Source: Yersinia thracica (GTDB taxonomy: Bacteria; Pseudomonadota; Gammaproteobacteria; Enterobacterales; Enterobacteriaceae). From it: 64,000 nucleotides of DNA. The notes beneath the pieces were generated by a model. It was given only the letters and a program-made list of their open reading frames with translations. It was not told the DNA's origin and did not search any database. Position numbers and translations under genes: made by a program. The stretch is taken from positions 18,611-82,610 of the forward strand of contig NZ_CABHXX010000008.1 in assembly GCF_902170565.1 (NCBI RefSeq), read 5' to 3'. This document shows, one piece after another, positions 53,685 to 64,000 of the stretch (position 1 is its first letter; the number at the start of each line of letters is the position of its first letter).

Positions 53685-56582
53685 TTACAGTGCGGCGATA
53701 GTCGCCTGTTGTTCAATTAACTTCTGCTTGGCTTCAGCACAGGCCGCCATTCTTTCGCGCTCTTTGGCAACCACGGCTTCTGGCGCGCGCGCCACAAAAC
53801 CTTCATTACTCAATTTACTTTCGATGCGCTCAATCTCGGCTTCCAGCTTCGCCACTTCTTTTGCCAGCCTCTCCAGTTCGGTGGCCTTATCAATCAGGCC
53901 AGCCATTGGGATCAACACCTCTGCACCTTCAACCAATTTGGTCACAGATACCGGGCCTTTATCACCGTCAGCTAACAGAGTGAGAGAAGACAAACGGGCT
54001 AGCGACTGGATGAAACTCTGGTTTTCCAGCACACGGCGCTGAGCTTCAGCACTGGCTCCGCGCAGCATCACTTCCAGCGGTTTACCTGGCGCGATGTTCA
54101 TTTCAGCCCGGATATTACGCACCGCAATAATGGTTTGCTTGATCCATTCCAAATCGCTTAGGGCTTTTTCATCCACCTGGCTGGCGTCATATTCCGGGAA
54201 AGGCTGCAACATAATAGTATCCGCAGTAATGCCTTTCAGGGTTTTAACCCGCTGCCAAATAGTCTCTGTGATGTAAGGAATGATTGGGTGTGCCAGACGC
54301 AGCAGGGCTTCCAGAACTTCAATCAGAGTATGGCGAGTTCCACGCAGTTCAGCTTCAGAACCGCTGTTCATCACCGGCTTGGTCAGTTCCAAATACCAGT
54401 CACAGAACTGATTCCAGGTAAATTCATACAGAATACCGGCCGCCAAATCGAAGCGGTAAGTGTCCATTGCTTCGCGGTAGGCTTTGATCGTCTGATTAAA
54501 TTCGGCCAGAATCCAACGGTCAGCCAGTGACAGCACCATCTCGCCGCCATTCTGCCCGCAATCTTGCCCTTCGGTGTTCATCAGCACGAAACGGCTGGCG
54601 TTCCACAGCTTGTTGCAGAAGTTGCGATAACCTTCCAGGCGCTTCATATCCCAGTTGATATCACGGCCAGTCGAGGCCAAAGCTGCCAGCGTAAAGCGCA
54701 GGGCGTCAGTACCGTGCGGCTCAATGCCGTTCGGGAACTGCTTCTCGGTGCGCTTGCGGATTTTCTCTGCCAGTTGCGGCTGCATCATGTTGCCGGTACG
54801 TTTTTCCAGCAACTCTTCCAGTGATATGCCGTCAACCATATCCAGTGGGTCGATAACGTTACCTTTCGACTTGGACATTTTCTGCCCTTCGTCATCGCGG
54901 ATAAGGCCGGTCATATACACGGTTTTAAACGGCACCTGCGGCTTACCATTTTCATCCTTCATAAAGTGCATGGTCAGCATGATCATGCGGGCAATCCAGA
55001 AGAAAATAATGTCGAAGCCACTGACCACAACACTGGTCGGGTGGAAAGTTTTCAGTGCTTCGGTTTGCTCTGGCCAGCCCAGTGTGGAGAAAGTCCACAG
55101 GCCAGATGAGAACCAGGTATCCAGTACATCTTCATCTTGACGCAAGGCCACATCGGCGCCCAGATTATTTTCGCGGCGCACTTCGGCTTCATCGCGGCCG
55201 ACGTAAACTTTACCCTGCTCGTCATACCAGGCCGGAATGCGGTGACCCCACCACAATTGGCGGGAAATACACCAATCCTGAATGTCGCGCATCCATGAGT
55301 AATACATATTTTCGTACTGTTTCGGTACGAATTGGATCTCGCCGTTTTCGACAGCTTCGATGGCCACTTTAGCCAGTGGAGCGGTGCGAACATACCATTG
55401 GTCGGTCAGCATCGGCTCAATAACTACGCCGCCACGGTCGCCATAAGGCACCGTCAGGTCGTGCGCTTTAACTTCTTCCAGCAGGCCGAGTTTATCGAAT
55501 TCAGCCACCACGGCTTTACGGGCAGCAAAGCGCTCCAAACCTTGGAACTGTTCTGGAATTGCGCCGCTGCAAGCATCGGACGCTTCGCCATTGGTATCAA
55601 AGACTTCGGCTTCTGTACGGATATCGCCGTCGAAAGTCAGAATGTTGATCATCGGCAGCGCGTGGCGCTTACCCACTTCATAGTCATTAAAGTCATGCGC
55701 TGGCGTGATTTTCACACAGCCGGTGCCTTTTTCCATATCGGCGTGTTCATCACCGAGGATCGGAATGCGGCGGCCCACCAGTGGCAGGATCACTTCTTTG
55801 CCGATCAGATCTTTATAACGCGGATCTTCTGGGTTTACCGCCACGCCGGTATCACCCAGCACCGTTTCCGGACGGGTGGTGGCGACCACCAGATAATCTT
55901 TGCCTTCGGCTGTTTTGGCACCATCGGCCAGCGGATAACGCAGATGCCACATAGAGCCTTTGGATTCGCGGTTTTCCACTTCCAAATCAGAAATAGCGGT
56001 GCGCAGTTTCGGATCCCAATTCACCAGGCGCTTGCCACGGTAAATCAGATCTTCTTTATGCAGGCGGACAAACACTTCTTTAACCGCATTGGACAGGCCA
56101 TCATCCATGGTGAAACGCTCGCGCTCCCAATCCACAGAGTTACCCAGACGGCGCATTTGGCGAGTAATGGTGCCGCCAGATTCGCCTTTCCACTGCCAAA
56201 TTTTGTCGATAAACGCTTCACGGCCGTAATCGTGGCGAGTTTTGCCTTCTTCAGCAGCAATTTTGCGCTCAACCACCATTTGGGTCGCGATACCGGCATG
56301 GTCGGTTCCGGCTTGCCACAAGGTATTTTTGCCCTGCATGCGTTGGTAGCGAATCAAGGTATCCATGATGGTTTGTTGGAACGCATGGCCCATATGCAGA
56401 CTGCCGGTGACGTTCGGCGGCGGGATCATGATGCAGTAGCTTTCTTTGCTGGTATCGCCGTTCGGCTTGAAATAACCCTGTTTTTCCCAGTGTTCATACA
56501 GCGGCTGTTCGATTTCCTGTGGGCTGTATGTTTTATCGAGGGACGGCTCAGTTTTGTCGATATTAGAAGGTGTGTTTTCCAT
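53685..56582 (-). CDS. valS: Valyl-tRNA synthetase
   Basis: Charges tRNA-Val. The 965-residue class I synthetase has the HIGH-type motif HMGH at 63-66 ([15 protein letters not shown]) and KMSKS near 565 ([15 protein letters not shown]), an editing CP1 domain between them, an anticodon-binding domain and a C-terminal coiled coil ([20 protein letters not shown]). It starts 12 bases after the holC stop, so holC-valS form an operon. Confidence 0.98.
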   Translation of the reverse strand: MENTPSNIDKTEPSLDKTYSPQEIEQPLYEHWEKQGYFKPNGDTSKESYCIMIPPPNVTGSLHMGHAFQQTIMDTLIRYQRMQGKNTLWQAGTDHAGIATQMVVERKIAAEEGKTRHDYGREAFIDKIWQWKGESGGTITRQMRRLGNSVDWERERFTMDDGLSNAVKEVFVRLHKEDLIYRGKRLVNWDPKLRTAISDLEVENRESKGSMWHLRYPLADGAKTAEGKDYLVVATTRPETVLGDTGVAVNPEDPRYKDLIGKEVILPLVGRRIPILGDEHADMEKGTGCVKITPAHDFNDYEVGKRHALPMINILTFDGDIRTEAEVFDTNGEASDACSGAIPEQFQGLERFAARKAVVAEFDKLGLLEEVKAHDLTVPYGDRGGVVIEPMLTDQWYVRTAPLAKVAIEAVENGEIQFVPKQYENMYYSWMRDIQDWCISRQLWWGHRIPAWYDEQGKVYVGRDEAEVRRENNLGADVALRQDEDVLDTWFSSGLWTFSTLGWPEQTEALKTFHPTSVVVSGFDIIFFWIARMIMLTMHFMKDENGKPQVPFKTVYMTGLIRDDEGQKMSKSKGNVIDPLDMVDGISLEELLEKRTGNMMQPQLAEKIRKRTEKQFPNGIEPHGTDALRFTLAALASTGRDINWDMKRLEGYRNFCNKLWNASRFVLMNTEGQDCGQNGGEMVLSLADRWILAEFNQTIKAYREAMDTYRFDLAAGILYEFTWNQFCDWYLELTKPVMNSGSEAELRGTRHTLIEVLEALLRLAHPIIPYITETIWQRVKTLKGITADTIMLQPFPEYDASQVDEKALSDLEWIKQTIIAVRNIRAEMNIAPGKPLEVMLRGASAEAQRRVLENQSFIQSLARLSSLTLLADGDKGPVSVTKLVEGAEVLIPMAGLIDKATELERLAKEVAKLEAEIERIESKLSNEGFVARAPEAVVAKERERMAACAEAKQKLIEQQATIAAL

Positions 56583-56594
56583 TTTCTTTTTATT

Positions 56595-57044
56595 TCAATT
56601 AGTTGGCGGCGTTGCCGTGGTCAAGTGGAAGCCGACGCTGCGATAAGACTTATATCGGTCGCGCGCCAACTGTTTCAAATTTTCTTCGTAAGGAACGAAG
56701 TCTACCACTTCATGGAAAGCGGTGGCAAAACCTGCGAACTCAGGCAGCAGGCTAATCAGGAGGTCGCGAGGAGAATTTCCGCGTCGTTCCGGCCACGCCA
56801 GTTCGACTGGCGCACCATACTTTGGCCCTTCACCGGCCAGATTATGGGGCACAAATTGCTCAGGTGCCCGTTGCCACAGGGCTTCATCTAGCCGTTGGGC
56901 TTGCTCCTGATTTTCACAGGCGATCAGCACCCGTTTGCCTGCCCGCCAACGTTCAGCCGCGATCTCGCAGGCCAACGCTTCATGAGCGCGCAGCTCACCC
57001 GCGGGCGTGTCGTGTTCAAGCAGATAAAAGGTGGCGTTCTTCAT
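56595..57044 (-). CDS. holC: DNA polymerase III chi subunit HolC
   Basis: Chi links the clamp loader (through psi) to SSB. The 149-residue protein begins MKNATFYLLEHDTPAGELRAHE and includes LACEIAAERWRAGKRVLIAC and HNLAGEGPKYGAPVELAWPE. A family-typical order pepA-holC-valS is kept, with an ERIC repeat in the pepA-holC gap. Confidence 0.96.
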   Translation of the reverse strand: MKNATFYLLEHDTPAGELRAHEALACEIAAERWRAGKRVLIACENQEQAQRLDEALWQRAPEQFVPHNLAGEGPKYGAPVELAWPERRGNSPRDLLISLLPEFAGFATAFHEVVDFVPYEENLKQLARDRYKSYRSVGFHLTTATPPTN

Positions 57045-57058
57045 AGGTTCTCAGCACC

Positions 57059-57180
57059 CTTCGTCCTTGACGCCGCAGGGGTGTTGGCTGCACTCACTCA
57101 CCCGAATCACTTACTGATGTAAGCTCATCGGGATGAGTTCGTTTGCCGCCTACCTGCAACCCCAATTACTTTGGGTGTAT
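57059..57180. repeat. ERIC element between pepA and holC
   Basis: The best ERIC copy in the window, about 122 bases: CTTCGTCCTTGACGCCGCAG at one end, the core CTCACTCACCCGAATCACTT and ACTGATGTAAGCTCATCGGG (matching the well-known ERIC1R/ERIC2 primer regions), and CCCCAATTACTTTGGG at the other end. It lies directly upstream of holC. Confidence 0.88.
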
Positions 57181-57203
57181 ATCAAATGGAATACATCAAA
57201 CGA

Positions 57204-58730
<1,527 letters not shown>

Positions 58731-58994
58731 TTAAAGACAAAGGCGGGAGCTACCGCTAGAATGTAGCACTCCGCAACGATCTCTCTCCGTTGTGTTAACG
58801 ACGTGTGTTAACCTTAACGGCATAAGTTGTTTTGTTTTGGCGACTATAAGCATGTTCCTATAGGACACCTAAACGCTAGATGCTGTAATACTATTTTAGC
58901 TGTGAAGGTTGCCATATGATGAGAATAAATGGCGGATTAACGATGAAACTATCGATTTTCCTGCAAAAAGACAAGTTTTCACAGGCGTATTAGC

Positions 58995-60089
58995 GTGATC
59001 ATCATTAGATATCTGGTACGGGAAACACTTAAGAGCCAAATTGCGATTCTGTTCATCCTGCTATTAATCTTCTTTAGCCAGAAGTTAGTACGGATATTGG
59101 GCGCTGCGGTCGACGGTGAAATCCCCACAAACTTGGTTTTATCCCTTTTAGGGCTCGGTGTGCCGGAAATGGCACAACTTATCCTACCATTAAGCTTATT
59201 CCTTGGCTTATTGATGACGCTAGGTAAATTGTACACGGAGAGTGAAATCACCGTAATGCATGCCTGCGGCATGGGCAAAAAATCCTTGATTATGGCTGCA
59301 TTAATTCTGGCACTGATAACTTCAGCGCTGGCAGCGGTCAACACTATCTGGCTTGGCCCTTGGTCTTCTAAACATCAAGACGAAGTACTGAATGACGCCA
59401 GAGCTAACCCTAGCCTGGCTGCTCTGGCTGGTGGGCAGTTTAAGTCTTCAACAGATGGCAATTCAGCCTTATTTATCGGTAATGTGACGGGCAAAGAGTT
59501 TAACCGTGTATTTTTGGCACAATTGCGGCCAAACGGTAATCAACGCCCCTCTGTCGTGGTAGCAGACAGCGGCCATATGACCGAACGGCCGGACGGCTCA
59601 CAAGTGGTTATCCTAAACAAAGGCACCCGCTATGAAGGCACGGCATTGTTGCGCGACTTCCGTATCACCGATTTTGTCGATTACCAGGCTATTATTGGTC
59701 ATCAGGAAGTACAGCAAAACAATAATGTCGCTGAGCAGATGACCATGAAACAGCTGTGGGACTCGAGCAAACTTGATGCGCGTGCGGAGTTTCATTGGCG
59801 TCTGACGCTTATTGTATCGGTGATCATTATGGCATTGCTGGTGGTGCCGCTCAGTGTAGTCAACCCGCGTCAGGGCCGTGTTCTGAGTATGTTGCCCGCC
59901 ATGCTGCTCTATTTGATTTTCTTCTTGTTACAAAGCTCCCTGCGCTCTAATGCAAGTGGTGGCAAGTTGGACCCCTTGATTTGGATGTGGACTGTGAACG
60001 GTGTGTACTTTGCGGTGGCGGTGATATTGAACCTGTGGGATGGCCTGCCGGCTCGTAAGTTACGTGCTCGATTGAGAGGTGCTGCCTGA
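58995..60089 (+). CDS. lptF: LPS export permease LptF
   Basis: LptF and LptG are the membrane subunits of the LptB2FG transporter that extracts lipopolysaccharide from the inner membrane. LptF is 364 residues starting at GTG 58995 (MIIIRYLVRETLKSQ), aligning with E. coli. Three TM helices, a periplasmic beta-jellyroll domain (about 130-270) and three TM helices follow. Its TGA overlaps the lptG ATG (TGATG). Confidence 0.97.
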   Translation: MIIIRYLVRETLKSQIAILFILLLIFFSQKLVRILGAAVDGEIPTNLVLSLLGLGVPEMAQLILPLSLFLGLLMTLGKLYTESEITVMHACGMGKKSLIMAALILALITSALAAVNTIWLGPWSSKHQDEVLNDARANPSLAALAGGQFKSSTDGNSALFIGNVTGKEFNRVFLAQLRPNGNQRPSVVVADSGHMTERPDGSQVVILNKGTRYEGTALLRDFRITDFVDYQAIIGHQEVQQNNNVAEQMTMKQLWDSSKLDARAEFHWRLTLIVSVIIMALLVVPLSVVNPRQGRVLSMLPAMLLYLIFFLLQSSLRSNASGGKLDPLIWMWTVNGVYFAVAVILNLWDGLPARKLRARLRGAA

Positions 60090-61159
60090 TGTTTGGTGTA
60101 TTAGACCGCTATATCGGACGGACTATCCTCAATACCATCCTGATGACCTTATTCATGCTGGTATCGTTGTCCGGCATTATCAAGTTTGTCGATCAGTTAC
60201 GCAAAGTCGGGCAGGGCGATTACTCTGCGGTTTCTGCGGGCATGTACACTTTGCTAAGTATCCCTAAGGATATCGAGATATTCTTCCCGATGGCGGCGCT
60301 GTTAGGTGCATTGTTGGGCCTGGGCACTTTAGCTACGCGCAGTGAATTGGTGGTGATGCAAGCATCAGGTTTTACCCGCATGCAAATCGCCGCTTCGGTA
60401 ATGAAGACCGCGATTCCATTAGTGTTACTGACTATGGCTATTGGTGAATGGGTTGCCCCGCAAGGTGAGCAGATGGCGCGTAACTTCCGTGCACAGCAGA
60501 TGTACGGGGGGTCATTATTATCGACGCAAACTGGTTTATGGGCGAAAGACGGTTCCGACTTTATTTATATCCAGCGAGTGTCGGGTGATAACGAGCTAAC
60601 AGGGGTCAATATTTATCATTTTGATCAACAGGATCGTCTGCTTTCGGTTCGTTATGCCGCCACGGCAACGTTTGAAGACAATCTGTGGCGCTTATCGCAG
60701 GTTGATGAATCTGATTTAAGCAATCCAAATAAAGTGACTGGCTCACAGACACTAACCGGTGAGTGGAAAACTAACCTAACACCAGAGAAGTTGGGGGTGG
60801 TCGCTATGAATCCGGATTCGCTTTCTATCAGCGGATTGCATGATTACAGCAAATACCTGCGACAAAGTGGGCAAGAGTCGAGCCGATATGAACTAAATAT
60901 GTGGGGCAAGATATTTGCGCCATTCTCGGTTGCCGTGATGATGCTGATGGCGCTGTCATTTATTTTTGGTCCATTACGCAGTGTGCCAATGGGGGTTCGG
61001 GTGGTTACCGGTATCTTCTTTGGTTTTGTTTTCTATGTATTGGATCAAATTTTCGGCCCACTTAGCTTAGTTTACAGCATCCCTCCGGTCATCGGCGCGC
61101 TGTTACCGAGTATACTTTTCCTCCTAATCAGTGTTTATTTGCTGCTAAAACGGCGTTGA
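60089..61159 (+). CDS. lptG: LPS export permease LptG
   Basis: Partner of LptF: 356 residues, starting MFGVLDRYIGRTILNTILMT, with the same 3 TM - jellyroll - 3 TM architecture and family block FGPLRSVPMGVRVVTGIFFG near 290-309. One-base overlap with lptF. It ends about 100 bases before the leuX tRNA, as in E. coli. Confidence 0.97.
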   Translation: MFGVLDRYIGRTILNTILMTLFMLVSLSGIIKFVDQLRKVGQGDYSAVSAGMYTLLSIPKDIEIFFPMAALLGALLGLGTLATRSELVVMQASGFTRMQIAASVMKTAIPLVLLTMAIGEWVAPQGEQMARNFRAQQMYGGSLLSTQTGLWAKDGSDFIYIQRVSGDNELTGVNIYHFDQQDRLLSVRYAATATFEDNLWRLSQVDESDLSNPNKVTGSQTLTGEWKTNLTPEKLGVVAMNPDSLSISGLHDYSKYLRQSGQESSRYELNMWGKIFAPFSVAVMMLMALSFIFGPLRSVPMGVRVVTGIFFGFVFYVLDQIFGPLSLVYSIPPVIGALLPSILFLLISVYLLLKRR

Positions 61160-61260
61160 TGGTGGTTTTTTCAACACTTAGACTAAACTTGGTGGGATAA
61201 CAGTTGCATGCGGACTTCGGGTAGGTATAATTCACCTCGTTCTCCGCATACTACTTCAGT

Positions 61261-61345
61261 GCCGAAGTGGCGAAATCGGTAGACGCAGTTGACTCAAAAT
61301 CAACCGCCGCGAGGCATGCCGGTTCGATTCCGGCCTTCGGCACCA
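61261..61345 (+). tRNA. leuX: tRNA-Leu (anticodon CAA)
   Basis: An 85-base class II tRNA. The acceptor stem GCCGAAG pairs with CTTCGGC followed by A and encoded CCA; the anticodon arm GTTGACTCAAAATCAAC has anticodon CAA; a long variable arm and GGTTCGATTCC T arm follow. Same place as E. coli leuX, next to lptG. leuX is a known insertion site for integrative elements, and an integrase gene begins 480 bases downstream. Confidence 0.97.
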
Positions 61346-61361
61346 TTAGTATGAAAATCAA

Positions 61362-61386
61362 GTCACCGCAAGGTGGCTTTTTTTTG
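61362..61386 (+). terminator. Terminator after leuX
   Basis: GTCACC and GGTGGC pair around GCAA, followed by eight to nine T residues. Confidence 0.85.
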
Positions 61387-61828
61387 CCTGTCGTTCAGCA
61401 AAGTCCATTATCTTCCGTAAAAGTCTATATAAAACAGCATCTAACATTCTGGTGATTTTTGCCACTTCTCCATTCTGGTATTTCTACGTCCATTAGCAGC
61501 CATCATCACTGGGGGTCAAAATGGGGGTCAGCTCGGTTCGGAAAATTTGTGACCCCCAAATATGCGTCAGATATAGGTGGTATCAGCCTTTGTGAAGATC
61601 TTAGCGGGGTAGGTTGTAGCATCGGGGAGTATCTCTTTACAAAGGACATTTTTGGGGTGTCCTTTGTGCAGAGATAATTAGGCACTATCGTTTTTAGTAA
61701 TATCATTGATTAACATAATTTTTTTGTAGGAAAGTCAGTTTAAATTTTGCCTTTATCACCCGTTGACAGCCATAACACTCCAATAGCATAGTGAGCGCTT
61801 TCTGGGTTCTATATGGATGTGACCCCCA
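61387..61828. other. Integrase upstream region with four GGGGGTCA elements
   Basis: The region between the tRNA terminator and the integrase holds TGGGGGTCA at 61510-61518 and 61522-61530, and its inverse TGACCCCCA at 61550-61558 and 61820-61828, the last touching the integrase start codon. They may be integrase arm-binding sites or an autoregulatory operator. Open frames here (61459-61677) lack features and are considered non-coding. The tRNA 3' end (CGGCACCA) is not repeated in the window, so the other attachment site lies outside it. Confidence 0.6.
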
Positions 61829-63088
61829 ATGGCGCTGACTGATGCCGCAATTCGAAATGCCAAACCTCGCGATAAAGCTTATAAACTCACTGATGCTCAA
61901 GGACTCTATCTACAGATACAACCTCGTGGAACTAAGCTCTGGTACCTTAAATTCCGTATCAATGGAAAGGAAAGCCGCATTGCTTTTGGTGGTTATCCTG
62001 CCATCAGCTTAGGGCAGGCTCGAGCTGAGTGTGATAAAGCGAAAGCACTGATCGCGCAAGGCATTAGCCCGACAAACAAGCGTGAACAAGAAAAAGATAT
62101 TATACAAAATACGCATACCTTTGAGTTGGTTGCACGCGACTGGCATGCCAGTAACAAGAAATGGTCTGCACAGCATTCTGAGCGCGTTCTGCGCTACTTC
62201 GAGATGTATTTGTTTCCTGCTATTGGTCAGCGAAATATCGATGAGCTAAAAATCCGTGATCTACTTGCCCCTTTAAGAGTGGTTGAGCAGACGAGAAAAT
62301 TAGATGTGGCCGCACGACTGCAACAACGGATTACCTGTGTGATGCGCTACGCTGTCCAGAACGGTTTAATCGAATATAACCCGGCACAAGACCTCGCAGG
62401 TGCTTTAGTTACCCGTAAGGCAACTCACCGTGCGGAGCTCCCGCTAGAACGTCTCCCTGAGTTGTTATTACGCATGGATTACTACTGTGGCAGGCCATTG
62501 ACCCGGATGGCGGTAAAGCTATGTCTGTTGGTATTTATTCGTTCAAGTGAACTGCGGTTTGCCAGATGGGATGAAATCGATTTGGAAAGAGCCTTATGGA
62601 CACTACCGGCAGAGAGGGAAGTTATCGATAAGGTTAGATACTCGCACCGAGGCTCAAAAATGAAAACTCCTCACTTGGTGCCATTATCCAGGCAAGCTAT
62701 TGCCGTTCTTGAGAAAATTAAGACATTAACCCAAGATGAAAATCTGGTGTTCCCTGGTGATCACTATCCCAACCGACCCATGAGTGAAAATACCATTAAT
62801 AATGCGTTACGCCGTATGGGATACGATACCAAAACAGAAGTTTGCGGTCATGGCTTCAGAACAATGGCCTGTAGTGCTTTGGTTGAATCAGGTATGTGGT
62901 CACGTGATGCAGTAGAACGGCAGATGAGCCATCAGGAACGTAACAATGTCCGTGCGGCCTATATCCACAAAGCCGAACATATGGATGAAAGAAGACTCAT
63001 GGTGCAATGGTGGGCGGATTATTTGGATAGGTGCCGCGATGGGTATGTGGTGCCTTATCATTTCAGCGGAAAGGATTCTCCGGAATGA
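61829..63088 (+). CDS. P4-type tyrosine-recombinase integrase
   Basis: A 419-residue site-specific recombinase of the phage P4/island-integrase group. An N-terminal arm-DNA-binding domain (MALTDAAIRNAKPRDKAYKL; DUF4102) is followed by a core-binding domain and the catalytic domain with R238, H341-x-x-R344 in HGFRTMA, H368 and nucleophile Y378 in AAYIHKAEHMD. All catalytic residues are present, so it is probably active. No Shine-Dalgarno precedes the ATG; TGACCCCCA abuts it instead. Located just downstream of leuX, it marks the left end of an integrated element. Confidence 0.95.
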   Translation: MALTDAAIRNAKPRDKAYKLTDAQGLYLQIQPRGTKLWYLKFRINGKESRIAFGGYPAISLGQARAECDKAKALIAQGISPTNKREQEKDIIQNTHTFELVARDWHASNKKWSAQHSERVLRYFEMYLFPAIGQRNIDELKIRDLLAPLRVVEQTRKLDVAARLQQRITCVMRYAVQNGLIEYNPAQDLAGALVTRKATHRAELPLERLPELLLRMDYYCGRPLTRMAVKLCLLVFIRSSELRFARWDEIDLERALWTLPAEREVIDKVRYSHRGSKMKTPHLVPLSRQAIAVLEKIKTLTQDENLVFPGDHYPNRPMSENTINNALRRMGYDTKTEVCGHGFRTMACSALVESGMWSRDAVERQMSHQERNNVRAAYIHKAEHMDERRLMVQWWADYLDRCRDGYVVPYHFSGKDSPE

Positions 63089-63208
63089 TAATATATTAAT
63101 GTTTATAAAGGCGTTACAGGTGTGGTGTTCACTATTATGTTTAACACACGGATATCGCCCGAGTAATAAGTATGAACAATATTGGGTGTAGCCTCATCTA
63201 TTGCACTA

Positions 63209-63240
63209 CATTTGTAATGCGCTATACTGCATTACAAATG
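63209..63240. promoter_or_regulatory. Operator palindrome of relBE
   Basis: Perfect 12-base arms CATTTGTAATGC and GCATTACAAATG around GCTATACT, 21 bases before the antitoxin start. The centre could include the -10 element. A third partial copy (TCATTACAG) follows at 63241-63249. RelB-type antitoxins bind such sites. Confidence 0.8.
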
Positions 63241-63261
63241 TCATTACAGGAGATTTTTAAA

Positions 63262-63516
63262 ATGGGTACTATCCAAATTCGTGTGGATGATGAACTGAAG
63301 AAAAGTGCATATCAGGCGTTTGAAAAACTGAATCTTTCGCCTTCTGATGCATTACGCCTGTTCCTACGTTATGTTGCAGAGAACGAAAAGCTGCCTTTTT
63401 CAGAAGTATCCGTCATGGTCAGTAATCAAGATGAGGATGCTGATATTTTGGCTGTTGTCCGTGAACGTTTGAAAAATCCTGCAAAGCGTATCAGAGTAAA
63501 TATTGATGACCTTTAA
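63262..63516 (+). CDS. relB: RelB/DinJ-family antitoxin
   Basis: An 84-residue ribbon-helix-helix antitoxin: MGTIQIRVDDELKKSAYQAF is the DNA-binding strand and first helix, with SPSDALRLFLRYVAEN as the second. The C-terminal tail would wrap the toxin. Start ATG 63262 (after CAGGAG) is chosen over the longer frame from 63172, which runs through the operator. Overlaps relE by 11 bases. Confidence 0.93.
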   Translation: MGTIQIRVDDELKKSAYQAFEKLNLSPSDALRLFLRYVAENEKLPFSEVSVMVSNQDEDADILAVVRERLKNPAKRIRVNIDDL

Positions 63517-63796
63517 TATCGACTTTGACGAACGGGCATTAAAAGAATGGCACAAACTAGATAAAACTATCCGAGAGCAATTTAAAAAGAAACTAAGAAA
63601 ATTACAGGAAAATCCCTATATTGAGTCAGCACGTTTGCACGGTGATCTGGCTGGTTGTTTCAAAATAAAATTACGCGCATCTGGCTTTCGGTTAATTTAC
63701 CAAGTTATCGATGAGGAGATTGTGATTTGGATCGTTGCTGTTGGTAAACGGGAAGCTGAAAAAGCTTATGATATTGCCAAGAAGCGAATCCAATAG
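63506..63796 (+). CDS. relE: RelE-family mRNA interferase toxin
   Basis: A 96-residue toxin starting MTFNIDFDERALKEWHKLD, very similar to E. coli RelE, which cleaves mRNA in the ribosomal A site. The Lys/Arg-rich region KKKLRKLQ, LRASGFRLIYQV and IVAVGKREAEKAY keep the residues used for cleavage. ATG 63506 is used (a TTG one codon earlier is open); translation is coupled to relB. Confidence 0.95.
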   Translation: MTFNIDFDERALKEWHKLDKTIREQFKKKLRKLQENPYIESARLHGDLAGCFKIKLRASGFRLIYQVIDEEIVIWIVAVGKREAEKAYDIAKKRIQ

Positions 63797-63963
63797 GGGA
63801 CTTATTGAGATGTTTTTATGTTGCGTTATGACGGCTATGGGTAACCCATTAATATCGATTAAATAAACAAGTAGATAATTATCTATGTAGCATTTGAATT
63901 GCTCTTGGGAGTATTAGAAATTCTGTGTCATTCCGCTAAAGTATTTAAAAAGAGGAATGACAT

Positions 63964-64000
63964 ATGACTCAATCTTTCGATTTTGAAAAAGCGCTAAAAG
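63964..64000 (+). mobile_element. Start of an IS256-family transposase, cut by the window end
   Basis: After ATG 63964 (AGAGGAATGAC upstream) the 12 visible codons read MTQSFDFEKALK, which matches the N terminus typical of enterobacterial IS256-family (mutator-type) transposases as I recall it. The IS left end probably lies around 63917-63940 in TTCTGTGTCATTCC; the terminal repeat cannot be confirmed without the right end. Confidence 0.6.

Noticed and set aside
55332..56891. 519-codon plus-strand frame opposite valS
   Set aside because: Shadow of valS and holC codon bias; the proteins on the other strand are certain.
61459..61677. 72-codon frame between leuX and the integrase
   Set aside because: It overlaps the GGGGGTCA elements and has no recognisable start signal or similarity.

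Overview
The window looks like a chromosome segment of a Yersinia species, probably an environmental or enterocolitica-like one. This rests on recalled protein similarity to E. coli/Yersinia orthologues, gene order matching two separate E. coli neighbourhoods, and ERIC repeats; the species cannot be fixed from the sequence alone.

Layout. (1) 1-9.5 kb is the nusA-infB-rbfA-truB-rpsO-pnp-nlpI-(yrbN)-deaD translation/RNA-decay block, with its hairpins, an RNase III-type pnp leader and the tiny overlapping gene yrbN. (2) 9.5-14.2 kb holds yhbW and the anaerobic ubiquinone genes ubiV, ubiU and ubiT, then yhbS and yhbQ. (3) 14.3-28.3 kb separates yhbQ from yhbP, which are neighbours in E. coli K-12. 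It carries the acid-inducible speF-potE ornithine decarboxylase/antiporter operon with an intact 34-codon speFL arrest-peptide leader, then a polyuronate (probably alginate-oligosaccharide) locus: a periplasmic lyase, two cytoplasmic lyases and a complete CUT1-type ABC importer, with KdgR-like and CRP-like sites between the divergent arms. (4) 28.3-31.6 kb holds yhbP, an AT-rich islet with one unrecognised 329-residue gene, and yraR. (5) 31.8-39.7 kb is a C-P lyase operon phnFGHIJKLMNP with no phnCDE importer, and a 21-bp tandem repeat has rebuilt the start of phnL. (6) 40-42.8 kb is nrdDG, with two NrdR boxes and two perfect DnaA 9-mers. (7) 42.8-50.3 kb holds a LysR regulator with a divergent flavin oxidoreductase, a Phd/ParE-like toxin-antitoxin pair and a five-gene peptide-type ABC importer. 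(8) 50.5-61.3 kb follows E. coli yjgK-argI-rraB-yjgM-valS-holC-pepA-lptF-lptG-leuX. (9) From the leuX tRNA to the window end is the start of an integrative element: P4-type integrase, relBE with a perfect operator palindrome, and the first codons of an IS256-family transposase.

The most interesting parts are the uronate-lyase/ABC locus with its inferred KdgR control (a second KdgR-like palindrome lies before the YhcH/YjgK gene at 50.5 kb), the speFL peptide whose effector Phe-Phe is Tyr-Tyr, the transporter-less phn operon, and the unknown gene in the AT-rich islet. Intergenic repeats are several ERIC elements (one with about 70 bp of extra internal sequence, one supplying the yraR stop codon) and one long palindromic repeat downstream of yhcH.
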